Positions 15,837 to 24,902 of a stretch of DNA of 36,596 nt are shown here, one piece after another; position 1 is the stretch's first letter; each line of letters begins with the position of its first letter. The translations under genes were made by a program, and so were the position numbers. Origin of the DNA: an uncultured Porphyromonadaceae bacterium (GTDB lineage: Bacteria; Bacteroidota; Bacteroidia; Bacteroidales; Muribaculaceae); NCBI GenBank assembly GCA_947575235.1, contig CANPMT010000031.1, positions 1 through 36,596 on the forward strand, read 5' to 3'. The notes below the pieces were generated by a model. That model saw nothing but the letters and a program-made list of their open reading frames with translations, had not been told where the DNA came from and searched no databases.

Positions 15837-17162
15837 ATGAAACTGAGAAATTCAATCCTGTCTCTTTCCCTCTTGTCAGGCCTCTCTGTCATTTCACATG
15901 GCATGGCCGTAGCGTATGATACCTTACCCTCCTATACCCCCTCGGCTGAAGTGCGCCAGAGCCAGAAGGAGTTCTCCGACGACCGTTTCGGTATCTTCCT
16001 GCATTGGGGAATATACTCTATGTTCGGACAAGGTGAATGGTATCTCAATTACGGCCCGACTGCCGAGGAATATGCCAAAGCCGCCAAAGGTTTCTATCCG
16101 GCCGAATTCAACGCCGCGGAGTGGGTCAAGGCTTTCAAGGATGCAGGAGCAAGGTATATATGCATCACAACCCGGCATCATGACGGTTTCTCGATGTTCG
16201 ACACTGACCAGAGTGATTATAACATCGTTGACGGCACTCCCTTCAAGCGCGACATTCTGAAGGAACTCTCTGAGGAATGCCGTAAGCAGGGATTGTCTTT
16301 GCATCTCTATTACTCTCACCTTGACTGGACCCGCGACGACTATCCTCAGGGACGCACCGGCCATTCCACCGGACGCGATGCGTCGAAGGCCGACTGGAAT
16401 TCCTATTATCAGTTCATGAATAACCAGCTTACCGAGCTGCTAACAAACTATGGTCCGATCCGAGCCATATGGTTCGACGGTTGGTGGGATCATGATGAGG
16501 ATACAACCCCTTTCAACTGGCAACTCGAGGAGCAGTATGATATGATCCACCGGTTGCAACCCGGATGCCTCGTGGCAAACAACCATCACCAGACACCTTT
16601 CGCGGGTGAGAATATCCAGATTTTTGAACGTGACCTGCCGGGTGAGAATACTGCCGGACTATCCGGTCAGGAGGTGAGCCGACTCCCCCTGGAGACGTGC
16701 AACACCATGAACGGGATGTGGGGTTACAAGATAAACGACCAGAATTACAAGGATGCAACCACCCTTATACGTTATCTTGTCAAGACCGCCGGTATGGGCG
16801 CTAACTTCCTCCTGAATATCGGTCCTCAACCTGACGGCGAACTCCCGGCAACGGCACTCGACCGCCTGAAGGATATGGGGGAATGGCTGAGAATCAACGG
16901 TGAGACTGTCTACGGCACCGAGGGCTCTCCCTTCCCGGCACAGTCCTGGGGAACTGCCACCCGCAAGGGTGACCGTCTTTTCGTGCATGTGATGACGCCT
17001 GAGACCGACGCGATTCTCCTCCCCGGCGACCTTAAAATCAAGAAGGCTTTCGAATTCGCCTCCGGCAAACCGGTGAAGTTCAGCAAGCATGGCGGCAATA
17101 CGCTTATCCAGATTGAGAAGATGCCGGATGCCCCTGATTATATAATTGAATGCAAGTTATGA
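15837..17162 (+). CDS. Secreted GH29 alpha-L-fucosidase
   Basis: A 441-residue exported enzyme that removes terminal alpha-L-fucose, a common sugar of mucin and host glycans. The start at 15837 gives a clean signal peptide (MKLRNSILSLSLLSGLSVIS, cut near Ala-Val-Ala); an upstream in-frame ATG at 15816 would add seven residues ahead of it and is less likely. GH29 landmarks are present: DRFGIFLHWGIYSMFGQGEWY near the N-terminus, ITTRHHDGFSMFDT, and IWFDGWWD, whose first Asp (residue 214 counted from 15837) is the nucleophile. GMGANFLLNIGPQPDGELP is also a typical family segment. The catalytic barrel is followed by a short beta domain. Its stop codon overlaps the cutC start (ATGA). It is transcribed from the promoter in the right inverted repeat. 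Confidence 0.95.
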   Translation: MKLRNSILSLSLLSGLSVISHGMAVAYDTLPSYTPSAEVRQSQKEFSDDRFGIFLHWGIYSMFGQGEWYLNYGPTAEEYAKAAKGFYPAEFNAAEWVKAFKDAGARYICITTRHHDGFSMFDTDQSDYNIVDGTPFKRDILKELSEECRKQGLSLHLYYSHLDWTRDDYPQGRTGHSTGRDASKADWNSYYQFMNNQLTELLTNYGPIRAIWFDGWWDHDEDTTPFNWQLEEQYDMIHRLQPGCLVANNHHQTPFAGENIQIFERDLPGENTAGLSGQEVSRLPLETCNTMNGMWGYKINDQNYKDATTLIRYLVKTAGMGANFLLNIGPQPDGELPATALDRLKDMGEWLRINGETVYGTEGSPFPAQSWGTATRKGDRLFVHVMTPETDAILLPGDLKIKKAFEFASGKPVKFSKHGGNTLIQIEKMPDAPDYIIECKL

Positions 17163-17914
17163 TTACCCTTGAAATATGCTGCGGCGACCTCGCGAGCGTC
17201 ATCGCAGCCAAAGCCGGCGGTGCCCGCCGTATTGAGCTCTGCTCCGGTTTATCGGAGGGGGGACTCACCCCCTCCCTCGGTCTTATACGTAAAGCCGTGG
17301 AATCAGGTCTTGATGAGATCAATGTCCTTATCCGTCCCCGGCCGGGCGATTTCCTTTATTCGGAATGTGAGCTCTCTATGATGGTGGAGGATATCCGCAC
17401 TGCCATACGCGCCGGTGCCACGGGTGTGGTGATCGGAGTCCTCACTCCGGAGGGTGATGTGGATTGCGCTGCAATGCAACGTCTGATTGACGTGGCCCGC
17501 GCCACTGCTGCGGAATGCGACCGACTTCATTGCAACATCACTTTCCACCGCGCTTTTGACGTGGCCCGCGACCTTGACAAGAGTCTTGAGGAGATTATCA
17601 CTCTCGGATGTGACTGCCTCCTTACCTCAGGGGCTGCCCAGTCGGCCGTAAAAGGATTGCATCAGCTTAAGAAGACTGTCAACCGGGCTGCCGGAAGGAT
17701 TACAGTAATGGCCGGTGCCGGAATCAACCCCTCCAACGCGCGCGAGATTGTGGAGGCCACAGGTGTGCAGGCCATTCATGCCACGGCACGCAAACCTATG
17801 GCGAGCCGTATGAAATTCCGTCAGCCTTTGGTGTCGATGGGTGTGCCCGGTTCTGATGAATACGCACCTCTGTCAACGTCACCTGACATCGTTGCTAAAC
17901 TTATCTCTTTATGA
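17159..17914 (+). CDS. cutC: CutC family protein
   Basis: A 251-residue TIM-barrel protein of the CutC family: LEICCGDLASVIAAKAGGARRIELC at the start, then LSEGGLTPSLGLI, then the VLIRPRPGDFLYS segment, and NITFHRAFDVARDLDKSLE. CutC was first linked to copper tolerance in E. coli, but the biochemical role is unclear; family members bind Cu(I) and some are suspected carbohydrate-acting enzymes. The ATG at 17159 overlaps the fucosidase stop by four bases; an ATG at 17150 is an alternative that adds three residues. It also overlaps the next gene by four bases. The tight coupling to a fucosidase in Bacteroidetes suggests a sugar-related rather than copper-related role, but this is inference. Confidence 0.92.
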   Translation: MITLEICCGDLASVIAAKAGGARRIELCSGLSEGGLTPSLGLIRKAVESGLDEINVLIRPRPGDFLYSECELSMMVEDIRTAIRAGATGVVIGVLTPEGDVDCAAMQRLIDVARATAAECDRLHCNITFHRAFDVARDLDKSLEEIITLGCDCLLTSGAAQSAVKGLHQLKKTVNRAAGRITVMAGAGINPSNAREIVEATGVQAIHATARKPMASRMKFRQPLVSMGVPGSDEYAPLSTSPDIVAKLISL

Positions 17915-20469
17915 AATTGCTTTACCTTCCCCTTCTTCTCTCCACTTTGGCAGCTTACCCCATTACCCGTGAGGAGGCCATTGATTTCCTTTACTCCGGT
18001 ATGTCGCTACCTGACAGTGTCGATTATTCCCGTCAGTTCTATCTCGATAATGTCGATGCCTCTCTCCGTGCCCGGAAGGAGATGCCATGGGGTGAGAGCG
18101 TGCCGCAACGTGAGTTCCTGCATTTCGTGCTCCCTGTAAGGGTGAATAACGAAAGTCTCGACAACTCGCGTGTCGTTTTCTATGATGAGTTGAAGGAGAG
18201 GGTGAAGGGTCTCCCGATGAAGGAGGCTATTCTTGAGGTGAACCATTGGTGTCATGAGAAAGTGACATACAAACCTTCGGATGCACGCACCTCATCACCC
18301 CTCTCTTCGGTGAGCCAGGCAATAGGACGTTGTGGCGAGGAATCCACTTTTACAGTGGCGGCCTTGCGCTCGGTGGGAATCCCGGCACGCCAGATTTACA
18401 CTCCACGCTGGGCACACACCGATGACAATCATGCCTGGGTGGAGGCATGGGCCGACGGCAATTGGTATTTCCTCGGGGCTTGCGAGCCTGAACCTGTGCT
18501 CAACCTCGCTTGGTTTAATCTTCCGGCCTCGCGTGGCATACTGATGAATACCAATGTCTATGGCGATTATGACGGTCCGGAGGAGGTGCTTCTCAAACTC
18601 CCTCTGTCCACACGTATCAATGTAACCTCCAACTATGCCCCAACCGCGGTGCTCCCTGTGGAGATTGTCAACCCCGACGGCTCCCCGGCAAAGGGTGCCC
18701 GCGTAAGTTTCTGCATATATAATTATGCGGAGTATTATCCGGCCGTCACTAAGGTGGCTGATGAATCCGGACGGGCTTCCATGCGCGCCGGACTGGGCGA
18801 CCTTGTGGTATGGGCCACCGATGGAGAGCGGTTTGGTATCGCCATGGCCTCTCCACGCGATTATGTCAACGATGCGCACACTGCTCCGGTAAGGATTACA
18901 CTCGACAGGAATGCATCCGACTCGTTCCCTCTCGATTTCAATCTGGTTCCTCCTCCGGCAGGAGCCACCACTCCGACTGTCACCGACTCCATGAGAGCCG
19001 TCAACGACACCCGTCTGCAGCAGGAGGATTCTATACGTCAGGCATATACGTCAACTTTCATCTCCCCGGCTGACGCTGAGGTAGTTGCCCGCCGGCTTAA
19101 GCTCGATGAGGAGAATCTCCGCACGATTCTTCTTGAGTCGCGGGGCAACCATAAGACACTCGTCTCGCTGCTTGAGTCGCTCCCTTCCGACAAACGGGCG
19201 TTGGCCATGCGTCTGCTGCTCAATGTCTCGGAGAAGGACCGCCGTGATATCCCGGCTGAGGTGGTGATGGATCATATCACTTATGTGGCTGAGAAACCAG
19301 ACGGTCTTTTGGATGAGGTATATGAGAAGTATATCCTGAACCCCCGTATTGAGAATGAGGCGCTAACCCCTTGGCGCAGCCATCTCGCATCTTTCCACAG
19401 GGCTTTCCCGTCGGCTACCTTGGACGGCTTTGTAGACAATCCATCCTCTCTGGCCGATTGGATTGCCGACAATATCACCGGTTGCGACGACAGAAATCCG
19501 CAAAGTCTGCGCATGAGCCCCTCCGGCGTGCTCTCTGTGCGTATGGGTGATGCAATGGCAAAAAAGATCTTTTTTGTGGCCATGGCACGCAGCTTGGGCA
19601 TACCTGCCCGTATCGACCCTGTCACCGGTGCCACTCAATTCTCAAAAGACGGGAGCGACTGGACCGCGGTCGATCTGCAACTCACAAAAGAGAGCCTCCC
19701 CTCATCATCCTCAACCGAGGGTAATCTGAGACTGTCATACTCACCGCAAGGTTATCTGCTTGACCCTGTGTATTACTCACAGTTCTCTATCTCTAAGATT
19801 GAGAATGGTCTTCCACGTCAGCTTGAATTCCCTGAAGGTGCCACTCTGTCGCAGATTTTCTCATCCCCCGTGGCTCTCGATGCCGGTCAGTATATCCTCA
19901 CCTCCGGACAGCGTATGGCCGACGGAACCGTGCTTGCCCATAGTGAGGTGTTCAGCATAACACCGGGCGAGACTCTTGAACTCCCCCTGACCATACGTCA
20001 AGATAATGAGCAGCTCTCGGTTATCGGCTCGCTCAATGCCGAGAATATCTATCACGACCTTGCCACAGACTCCGACAAGAGTATCCTGTCGTCGACCGGA
20101 AGGGGTTATTATGTGCTCGGACTCATATCTCCCAATCATGAACCGTCGGCCCATGCGCTCAATGATCTGTCAGCGGTAAGGGAGCGTCTGGAGAAAAATG
20201 GCCGTAAGATTGTTATACTCTTAGAGGATGGCGACCGCGCCGCTCGTTTCGACGCTTCGCACTTCCCCAATCTTCCACATAATCTCCTCCTGGGAATTGA
20301 CAACGATGGGCGCAGCCGTAAGGAAATAGTTGAGTCTCTGCATCTTGACAATGCTTCCGACCCGATTTTCGTGGTGGCCGACTCTTTCAACAGAATTGTA
20401 TGGGTCTCTACGGGCTATAACATCGGAATGGGTGAATCGATTCTTTCGGTTCTCTCGCGGCTGGAATAA
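17911..20469 (+). CDS. Exported transglutaminase-fold protein with degenerate second module
   Basis: An 852-residue protein with a short signal peptide (MKLLYLPLLLSTLAA). The first transglutaminase core, about residues 100-195, has Cys141 in GRCGEESTFTVAA and His174 in DDNHAWVEAW, followed by GNWYFLGACEPEP as seen in Bacteroidetes relatives. A beta domain of the carboxypeptidase-regulatory type spans about 235-335. A second, similar segment at about 535-590 (GDAMAKKIFFVAMARSLGIPARID) matches the first at FxVAxxRSxGIPAR but has Met in place of the Cys, so it is probably non-catalytic. The last 130 residues resemble a thioredoxin-like fold without a CxxC. The active module may act as a protease or amidase on peptides or cell wall; this cannot be read directly. 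The start ATG overlaps the cutC stop. Confidence 0.85.
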   Translation: MKLLYLPLLLSTLAAYPITREEAIDFLYSGMSLPDSVDYSRQFYLDNVDASLRARKEMPWGESVPQREFLHFVLPVRVNNESLDNSRVVFYDELKERVKGLPMKEAILEVNHWCHEKVTYKPSDARTSSPLSSVSQAIGRCGEESTFTVAALRSVGIPARQIYTPRWAHTDDNHAWVEAWADGNWYFLGACEPEPVLNLAWFNLPASRGILMNTNVYGDYDGPEEVLLKLPLSTRINVTSNYAPTAVLPVEIVNPDGSPAKGARVSFCIYNYAEYYPAVTKVADESGRASMRAGLGDLVVWATDGERFGIAMASPRDYVNDAHTAPVRITLDRNASDSFPLDFNLVPPPAGATTPTVTDSMRAVNDTRLQQEDSIRQAYTSTFISPADAEVVARRLKLDEENLRTILLESRGNHKTLVSLLESLPSDKRALAMRLLLNVSEKDRRDIPAEVVMDHITYVAEKPDGLLDEVYEKYILNPRIENEALTPWRSHLASFHRAFPSATLDGFVDNPSSLADWIADNITGCDDRNPQSLRMSPSGVLSVRMGDAMAKKIFFVAMARSLGIPARIDPVTGATQFSKDGSDWTAVDLQLTKESLPSSSSTEGNLRLSYSPQGYLLDPVYYSQFSISKIENGLPRQLEFPEGATLSQIFSSPVALDAGQYILTSGQRMADGTVLAHSEVFSITPGETLELPLTIRQDNEQLSVIGSLNAENIYHDLATDSDKSILSSTGRGYYVLGLISPNHEPSAHALNDLSAVRERLEKNGRKIVILLEDGDRAARFDASHFPNLPHNLLLGIDNDGRSRKEIVESLHLDNASDPIFVVADSFNRIVWVSTGYNIGMGESILSVLSRLE

Positions 20470-20519
20470 GAGGGCCTGACACGGTGGTCACTTCATAGGG
20501 GGATAACTGAATTTATCCT

Positions 20520-22235
20520 ATGGATTTTATCACCGACATATTCCGTCATTACCCTGTAATACCGATTTTTCTTACAATCGGTATCGGCTTCTGGATTGGC
20601 AGACTGAAGTATAAGATTATCTCTTTAGGGGTGATTCCGGCCACTCTGCTCACGGGGGTGCTCATCGGGCAGCTCGACATACCTGTGCCCGACCTTATCA
20701 AGAATCTCTTCTTTATCCTCTTCCTCTTCTCGATAGGCTACAGTGCGGGTCCGCATTTCTTTCATGCTCTCAAGGGACATGGCTTGAAGCAGGTGCTTTT
20801 CGCGCTTGTCGAGGCCATGGTGTGTGGCTTCACTGTCTTGGCCGCCGCGAAACTTATGCATTATAACACCGGGGAGGCCCTGGGCCTCTTCGCCGGGTCG
20901 CAGACGGCTTCCGCATCTCTCGGTTTTATCAATGACACTGTCAACGGCTTGTCGATATCGGAGGCTGGGAAGAGCGGCATACGTGAGATGGTGCCGGTGT
21001 GTTATGCCGTAACTTATGTGTTCGGTGCCATCGGCTCCGCCTGGTTTCTCTCTATTGCCGGGCCGATGATGCTTGGCGGACTGAAAAAGGTGAAGGAGGA
21101 GGCCTCCGAGATGGAGAGATGCAACCCTTACGAGCATGATAAGGATAAGGATAAGGCGAAGGATAAAACGATTGATGACGATAAGGTAAACTACAACAAT
21201 TATGCGGCTTATCGTCTCACCGGCGACTATTTCGACAAACCGCGTACAATACGGCAGGTGGAACGTAAATTCAATTTCGCTGATAACAAAATCTTCATTG
21301 TGCGGCTTCGTATCAATGGCGTCACCTATGACCATCCCACCGACATGAAGATGGGTAAGGGTGACGTGATAGTGCTTACCGGCCGCGCATCCCTGCTTGA
21401 TGAGAAGGGGCGCATGTTAGGCGAGGAGATTCATGACATACCGCTCACAACTTTCCGCGACGACCATCTCAACGTGACTGTCTCCTCACCTAAGGCTGTA
21501 GGGAAGACATTCGCACAGTTGAGGTCGGAGCCGTATATGCAAGGGGTGGGTATCAGGGAATTCTCACGCAACAGCACCGTCATGCCACCCCTCGATGCTA
21601 CTGTTGTGCTCACGGGTGATAACATCACTCTTACCGGTCAGCCGGGCAATGTCATGAATGCGGCTGCCAATATGGGATACACGGAAACCAAGGACACCAC
21701 AACCGATATGGTATCAATCGGACTGGCGATAGCCATAGGCTGCTTCATCGGCGCTCTCTCCTTCAAACTTGAGAGCATACCAATAACCCTCAGCACTACA
21801 GGTGGGGCTCTGCTTATGGGACTGATTTTGGGATGGTGGAGAAACCGTCACCCGCGTTTCGGCAACATACCTCCGGCCGTGATATGGTTTCTCGACAATA
21901 TGGGACTTAACCTCTTTGTGGCTGCCGTGGGGATTATAGCGGGCCCATCTTTCCTCCCGTCGTTGAAATCGGTTGGGTTCGGACTCTTCTTGGTGGGTAT
22001 GGCCACCACGCTTATTCCGTTGGCAATCTGCATAATCATCGGCAGCAAAGTGTTCAGGTTCAAACGTCCGGAGACACTCGGCTGCGTGGCAGGCGCACGG
22101 CTCGGAGCTGCCACCATAGGTGCCATCCAGGATGCCATAGGGAGCACTGTGCCGATGATCGGCTACAGTGTCACTTATGCCGTGGCTAATTTCCTGCTTG
22201 TATTCGCAAGCCTTATCGTGCTCTTCATCGCATAA
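20520..22235 (+). CDS. AspT/YidE-type putative transporter
   Basis: A 571-residue integral membrane protein of the aspartate:alanine exchanger family. Two homologous halves, each with about five membrane segments (residues 10-190 and 395-571, the second including GLAIAIGCFIGALSF and GARLGAATIGAIQDAIGSTVPMIGY), flank a cytoplasmic region with two RCK_C domains (about 243-297 and 310-375; the first ends KGDVIVLTGRA, the second DNITLTGQPG). A very charged linker at about 200-220 (EHDKDKDKAKDK) joins the first half to the RCK region. The substrate is not known; true AspT exchanges aspartate for alanine. It lies 50 nt after the transglutaminase-fold gene and may be co-transcribed. Its stop is only two bases from that of the convergent hydF gene. 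Confidence 0.9.
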   Translation: MDFITDIFRHYPVIPIFLTIGIGFWIGRLKYKIISLGVIPATLLTGVLIGQLDIPVPDLIKNLFFILFLFSIGYSAGPHFFHALKGHGLKQVLFALVEAMVCGFTVLAAAKLMHYNTGEALGLFAGSQTASASLGFINDTVNGLSISEAGKSGIREMVPVCYAVTYVFGAIGSAWFLSIAGPMMLGGLKKVKEEASEMERCNPYEHDKDKDKAKDKTIDDDKVNYNNYAAYRLTGDYFDKPRTIRQVERKFNFADNKIFIVRLRINGVTYDHPTDMKMGKGDVIVLTGRASLLDEKGRMLGEEIHDIPLTTFRDDHLNVTVSSPKAVGKTFAQLRSEPYMQGVGIREFSRNSTVMPPLDATVVLTGDNITLTGQPGNVMNAAANMGYTETKDTTTDMVSIGLAIAIGCFIGALSFKLESIPITLSTTGGALLMGLILGWWRNRHPRFGNIPPAVIWFLDNMGLNLFVAAVGIIAGPSFLPSLKSVGFGLFLVGMATTLIPLAICIIIGSKVFRFKRPETLGCVAGARLGAATIGAIQDAIGSTVPMIGYSVTYAVANFLLVFASLIVLFIA

Positions 22236-22237
22236 TC

Positions 22238-23395
22238 TCAATAGACTATCTTGCCGAGGATTCCTGTCAGACGGGCTATGGCTATCCCATAGTTTGTCAT
22301 CGGCACACCCTGGCGCCTTGCCTCCTCTACCCTCGACAACACAAGGCGACGGTTGAACATACAGGCCCCGCAATGTATCACTACCCGGTAGGGAGCGAGG
22401 TCTTTCGGGAAATCGCGTCCTGACTTTATGTCAACCTCTATCCCGGGACCATACTGCTTGTTGATTAGCGCCGGAATCTTCACCCTCCCTATATCCTCAC
22501 TGCCGGGTGCATGGGCGCAGGCCTCGGCTATCAGTATACGGTCGCCGGGACGCAGTGTGCCAATCGCTTCGGAACTTTCCACAAAGTAATCGATATCACC
22601 TTTGTAGGCAGCCATAAGCACGGAGAATGATGTGAGTCTGCAACCTTCGGGTATCACCTCGCTAACTCTCCGGAACACTTGCGAATCGGTTATCACAAGA
22701 TCGGGCAAGCCGTTAATTGACGCCAGGATACCCGGCAACTCTTCGGGAGTGGTGCAGAGAGCGTTCCCCCCTTTGTCGAGTATGGCCCTGATGGTCTGCA
22801 CCTGCGGCATTATGAGTCTCCCTTTGGGTGCCTGTGAATCCTGAGGCATCACCAGTATCACGTTATCTCCACGATGCACTAATCCGCGCAAGAGGTCAGC
22901 CTCGCCGAAATCTGCCGGTATGAGTGAGGCAATCGCCTCGTTGAGTCTTGCTCTCCCCTCTTTCCGGAGAGCCGAAACCCCTATCGCATCCTCCGGCACA
23001 TCACGGCCAAGGTCGCATTTGTTGACCACCCTCACCATCGGCAGTTTCCTTTCCTTGAGTCTGAGCTGCCAACGAGTCTCCACCTCCTTATTCTCACCAA
23101 TCAGAAGCAGAGCCACGTCCGCTCTCTCCAGACTTCTCTCGGTGAGTTGTATACGGCTCGCTCCCAACTCTGTGTCGTCATCAAAGCCAGCAGTGTCGGT
23201 AATGACAGCCGCTCCTATCCCGGGAAGCTCAACGGCTCGGCTCACGGCATCTGTGGTGGTGCCCGCGACATCCGAAACGAGTGAGGTGCTCTCACCTGTC
23301 AGAAGGTTGGCAACCGATGATTTCCCGCTGTTGCAGGCGCCTAATATCACTATATGCAGCCGGTGACCGGCATCGGTGGTCTGATATCTCTCCAT
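22238..23395 (-). CDS. hydF: [FeFe] hydrogenase maturation GTPase HydF
   Basis: A 385-residue scaffold and GTPase on which the two-iron part of the H-cluster is finished before transfer to the hydrogenase. G-domain motifs are GACNSGKSS (residues 19-27), AGTTTDAV, DTAGFDDD and NKCDLG. The C-terminal cluster-binding domain has CAH in AEACAHAPG and HCGAC in VVIHCGACMFNRR, which together supply the expected iron ligands. The start chosen is ATG 23395 (MERYQTTDAGHRLHIVILG), which fits the family; a TTG 15 codons upstream also extends the frame. It is the last gene of the pyk-hydAEGF group, 77 nt after hydG, and ends tail to tail with the AspT-type transporter. Confidence 0.96.
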   Translation of the reverse strand: MERYQTTDAGHRLHIVILGACNSGKSSVANLLTGESTSLVSDVAGTTTDAVSRAVELPGIGAAVITDTAGFDDDTELGASRIQLTERSLERADVALLLIGENKEVETRWQLRLKERKLPMVRVVNKCDLGRDVPEDAIGVSALRKEGRARLNEAIASLIPADFGEADLLRGLVHRGDNVILVMPQDSQAPKGRLIMPQVQTIRAILDKGGNALCTTPEELPGILASINGLPDLVITDSQVFRRVSEVIPEGCRLTSFSVLMAAYKGDIDYFVESSEAIGTLRPGDRILIAEACAHAPGSEDIGRVKIPALINKQYGPGIEVDIKSGRDFPKDLAPYRVVIHCGACMFNRRLVLSRVEEARRQGVPMTNYGIAIARLTGILGKIVY

Positions 23396-23472
23396 ATTCT
23401 TTATATCCCGGTATATGCCAGGTCTATATCTTCGTGGCAATTGTGTTTTAACTCACTTCAATGATATATGTG

Positions 23473-24888
23473 TCAGAATCTGAAATCGCGGAATCCATTC
23501 TCTATGAGCTGCAGCTTCTCGGCTGCTATCTCCCTTACTTTCAATTTCCCTATGGTGCCCAACTGTGAGGCTATCATCCTCTCCCCTCTTACCTTCACAT
23601 CAGACGAGGCATAATCCATAAGATACTCTTTCAGGGTGAGCAATGCGTTGGGTCCGCAGCAGTTGGCTATGTTGCCCGACTTTACGAGCGACATGAAACG
23701 GTCGCCGGTGCGCCCCTCGCGATAGCAGGCGGTGCAGAAACTCGGTATATGCCCTGTGTCGAGAAGCCATCCCACAATCTCATCGAGCGTACGGCGGTCT
23801 GATATGTCGAACTGGGCTGAATCCTCCTCATCCTCGCCATCCACATATCCACCCACACTGGTGCGCGAGCCGCCGCTCAGCTGCGAAACGCCTAACTCAA
23901 GAACCTTGGCCCTCACGGCAGCCGATTCCCTCGTGGATACGATTATACCGGTATAGGGCACCGCCAGACGCAACACGGCCACAATACGGCAGAAGAGTTC
24001 GTCGGATATCGAATTGGGGAAGTCCTCTTTCGATATATCGTCGGCCGGACAGATGCGTGGCACGCTTATAGTATGCGGTCCCACGCCGAACCGGGCTTCG
24101 AGATGCTCGGCATGCATCAGCAGACCGATGAAGTCATAGAGATAGGTGTTGAGTCCGTAAAGCACTCCGAGTCCCACATCATCTATACCCCCGGCCATGG
24201 CACGGTCCATAGCCTCGGTGTGCCATGCGTAATCGCTCTTCGGGCCATAGGGATGCAACGCCTCGTAGTTGGCCTTATGATAGGTCTCCTGAAAAAGTAT
24301 GTAGGTGCCTATCCCGGCATCGTGCAGACGGCGGTAACTCTCGATGGTGGTGGCGGCTATATTCACGTTGACTCTCCTGATCGAGCCGTTGCGGTGTCGG
24401 GTGCTGTAGATTGTGTCGATCGATTCAAGTATATATTCGAGCGGGTTGTTGCGCGGATCCTCACCAGCCTCAAGTGCGAGACGCTTATGCCCCATATCCT
24501 GAAGGGCTATTACCTCGCGGCGTATCTCCTCCTGTGTTAGCTTGCGGCGCGGTATATGACGGTTCTTGAGGTGATACGGACAGTATACGCAGCCGTTCAC
24601 GCAATAGTTCGACAGATAGAGGGGGGCGAACATCACAATCCTGTTGCCGTAGAACCGCTCCTTTATCTCCTTGGCTGTATCGAATATCTCCGTTATCAGT
24701 TCCGGGTCGTCACACTCAAGCAATGTGGCGGCCTCCGTATGCCCGAGCCCTTTGCATTCACGGCTTTTCGCTATAAGCTCTCTCACATACTCCTTGTCGC
24801 GGCTTAACCTGCGGGCCTCATCGGCCGCCTTGCGTATTTCGTTGTCGTTGATAAATTCAACCGATCTCTCTGATTTCTTATCGTACAT
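23473..24888 (-). CDS. hydG: [FeFe] hydrogenase maturase HydG
   Basis: A 471-residue radical SAM enzyme that cleaves tyrosine to give the CO and CN ligands of the H-cluster. The radical SAM motif CVNGCVYC gives Cys96, Cys100 and Cys103 (counted from ATG 24888), and RLALEAGEDPRNN follows as in ThiH relatives. The C-terminal extension that distinguishes HydG from ThiH is present, with CTACYREGRTGDRFM and IANCCGPNALLTL holding the ligands of the second cluster. The ATG at 24888 was preferred to a TTG two codons earlier. It lies 14 nt after hydE. Confidence 0.97.
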   Translation of the reverse strand: MYDKKSERSVEFINDNEIRKAADEARRLSRDKEYVRELIAKSRECKGLGHTEAATLLECDDPELITEIFDTAKEIKERFYGNRIVMFAPLYLSNYCVNGCVYCPYHLKNRHIPRRKLTQEEIRREVIALQDMGHKRLALEAGEDPRNNPLEYILESIDTIYSTRHRNGSIRRVNVNIAATTIESYRRLHDAGIGTYILFQETYHKANYEALHPYGPKSDYAWHTEAMDRAMAGGIDDVGLGVLYGLNTYLYDFIGLLMHAEHLEARFGVGPHTISVPRICPADDISKEDFPNSISDELFCRIVAVLRLAVPYTGIIVSTRESAAVRAKVLELGVSQLSGGSRTSVGGYVDGEDEEDSAQFDISDRRTLDEIVGWLLDTGHIPSFCTACYREGRTGDRFMSLVKSGNIANCCGPNALLTLKEYLMDYASSDVKVRGERMIASQLGTIGKLKVREIAAEKLQLIENGFRDFRF

Positions 24889-24902
24889 TTCCAAATCCTT
24901 CC

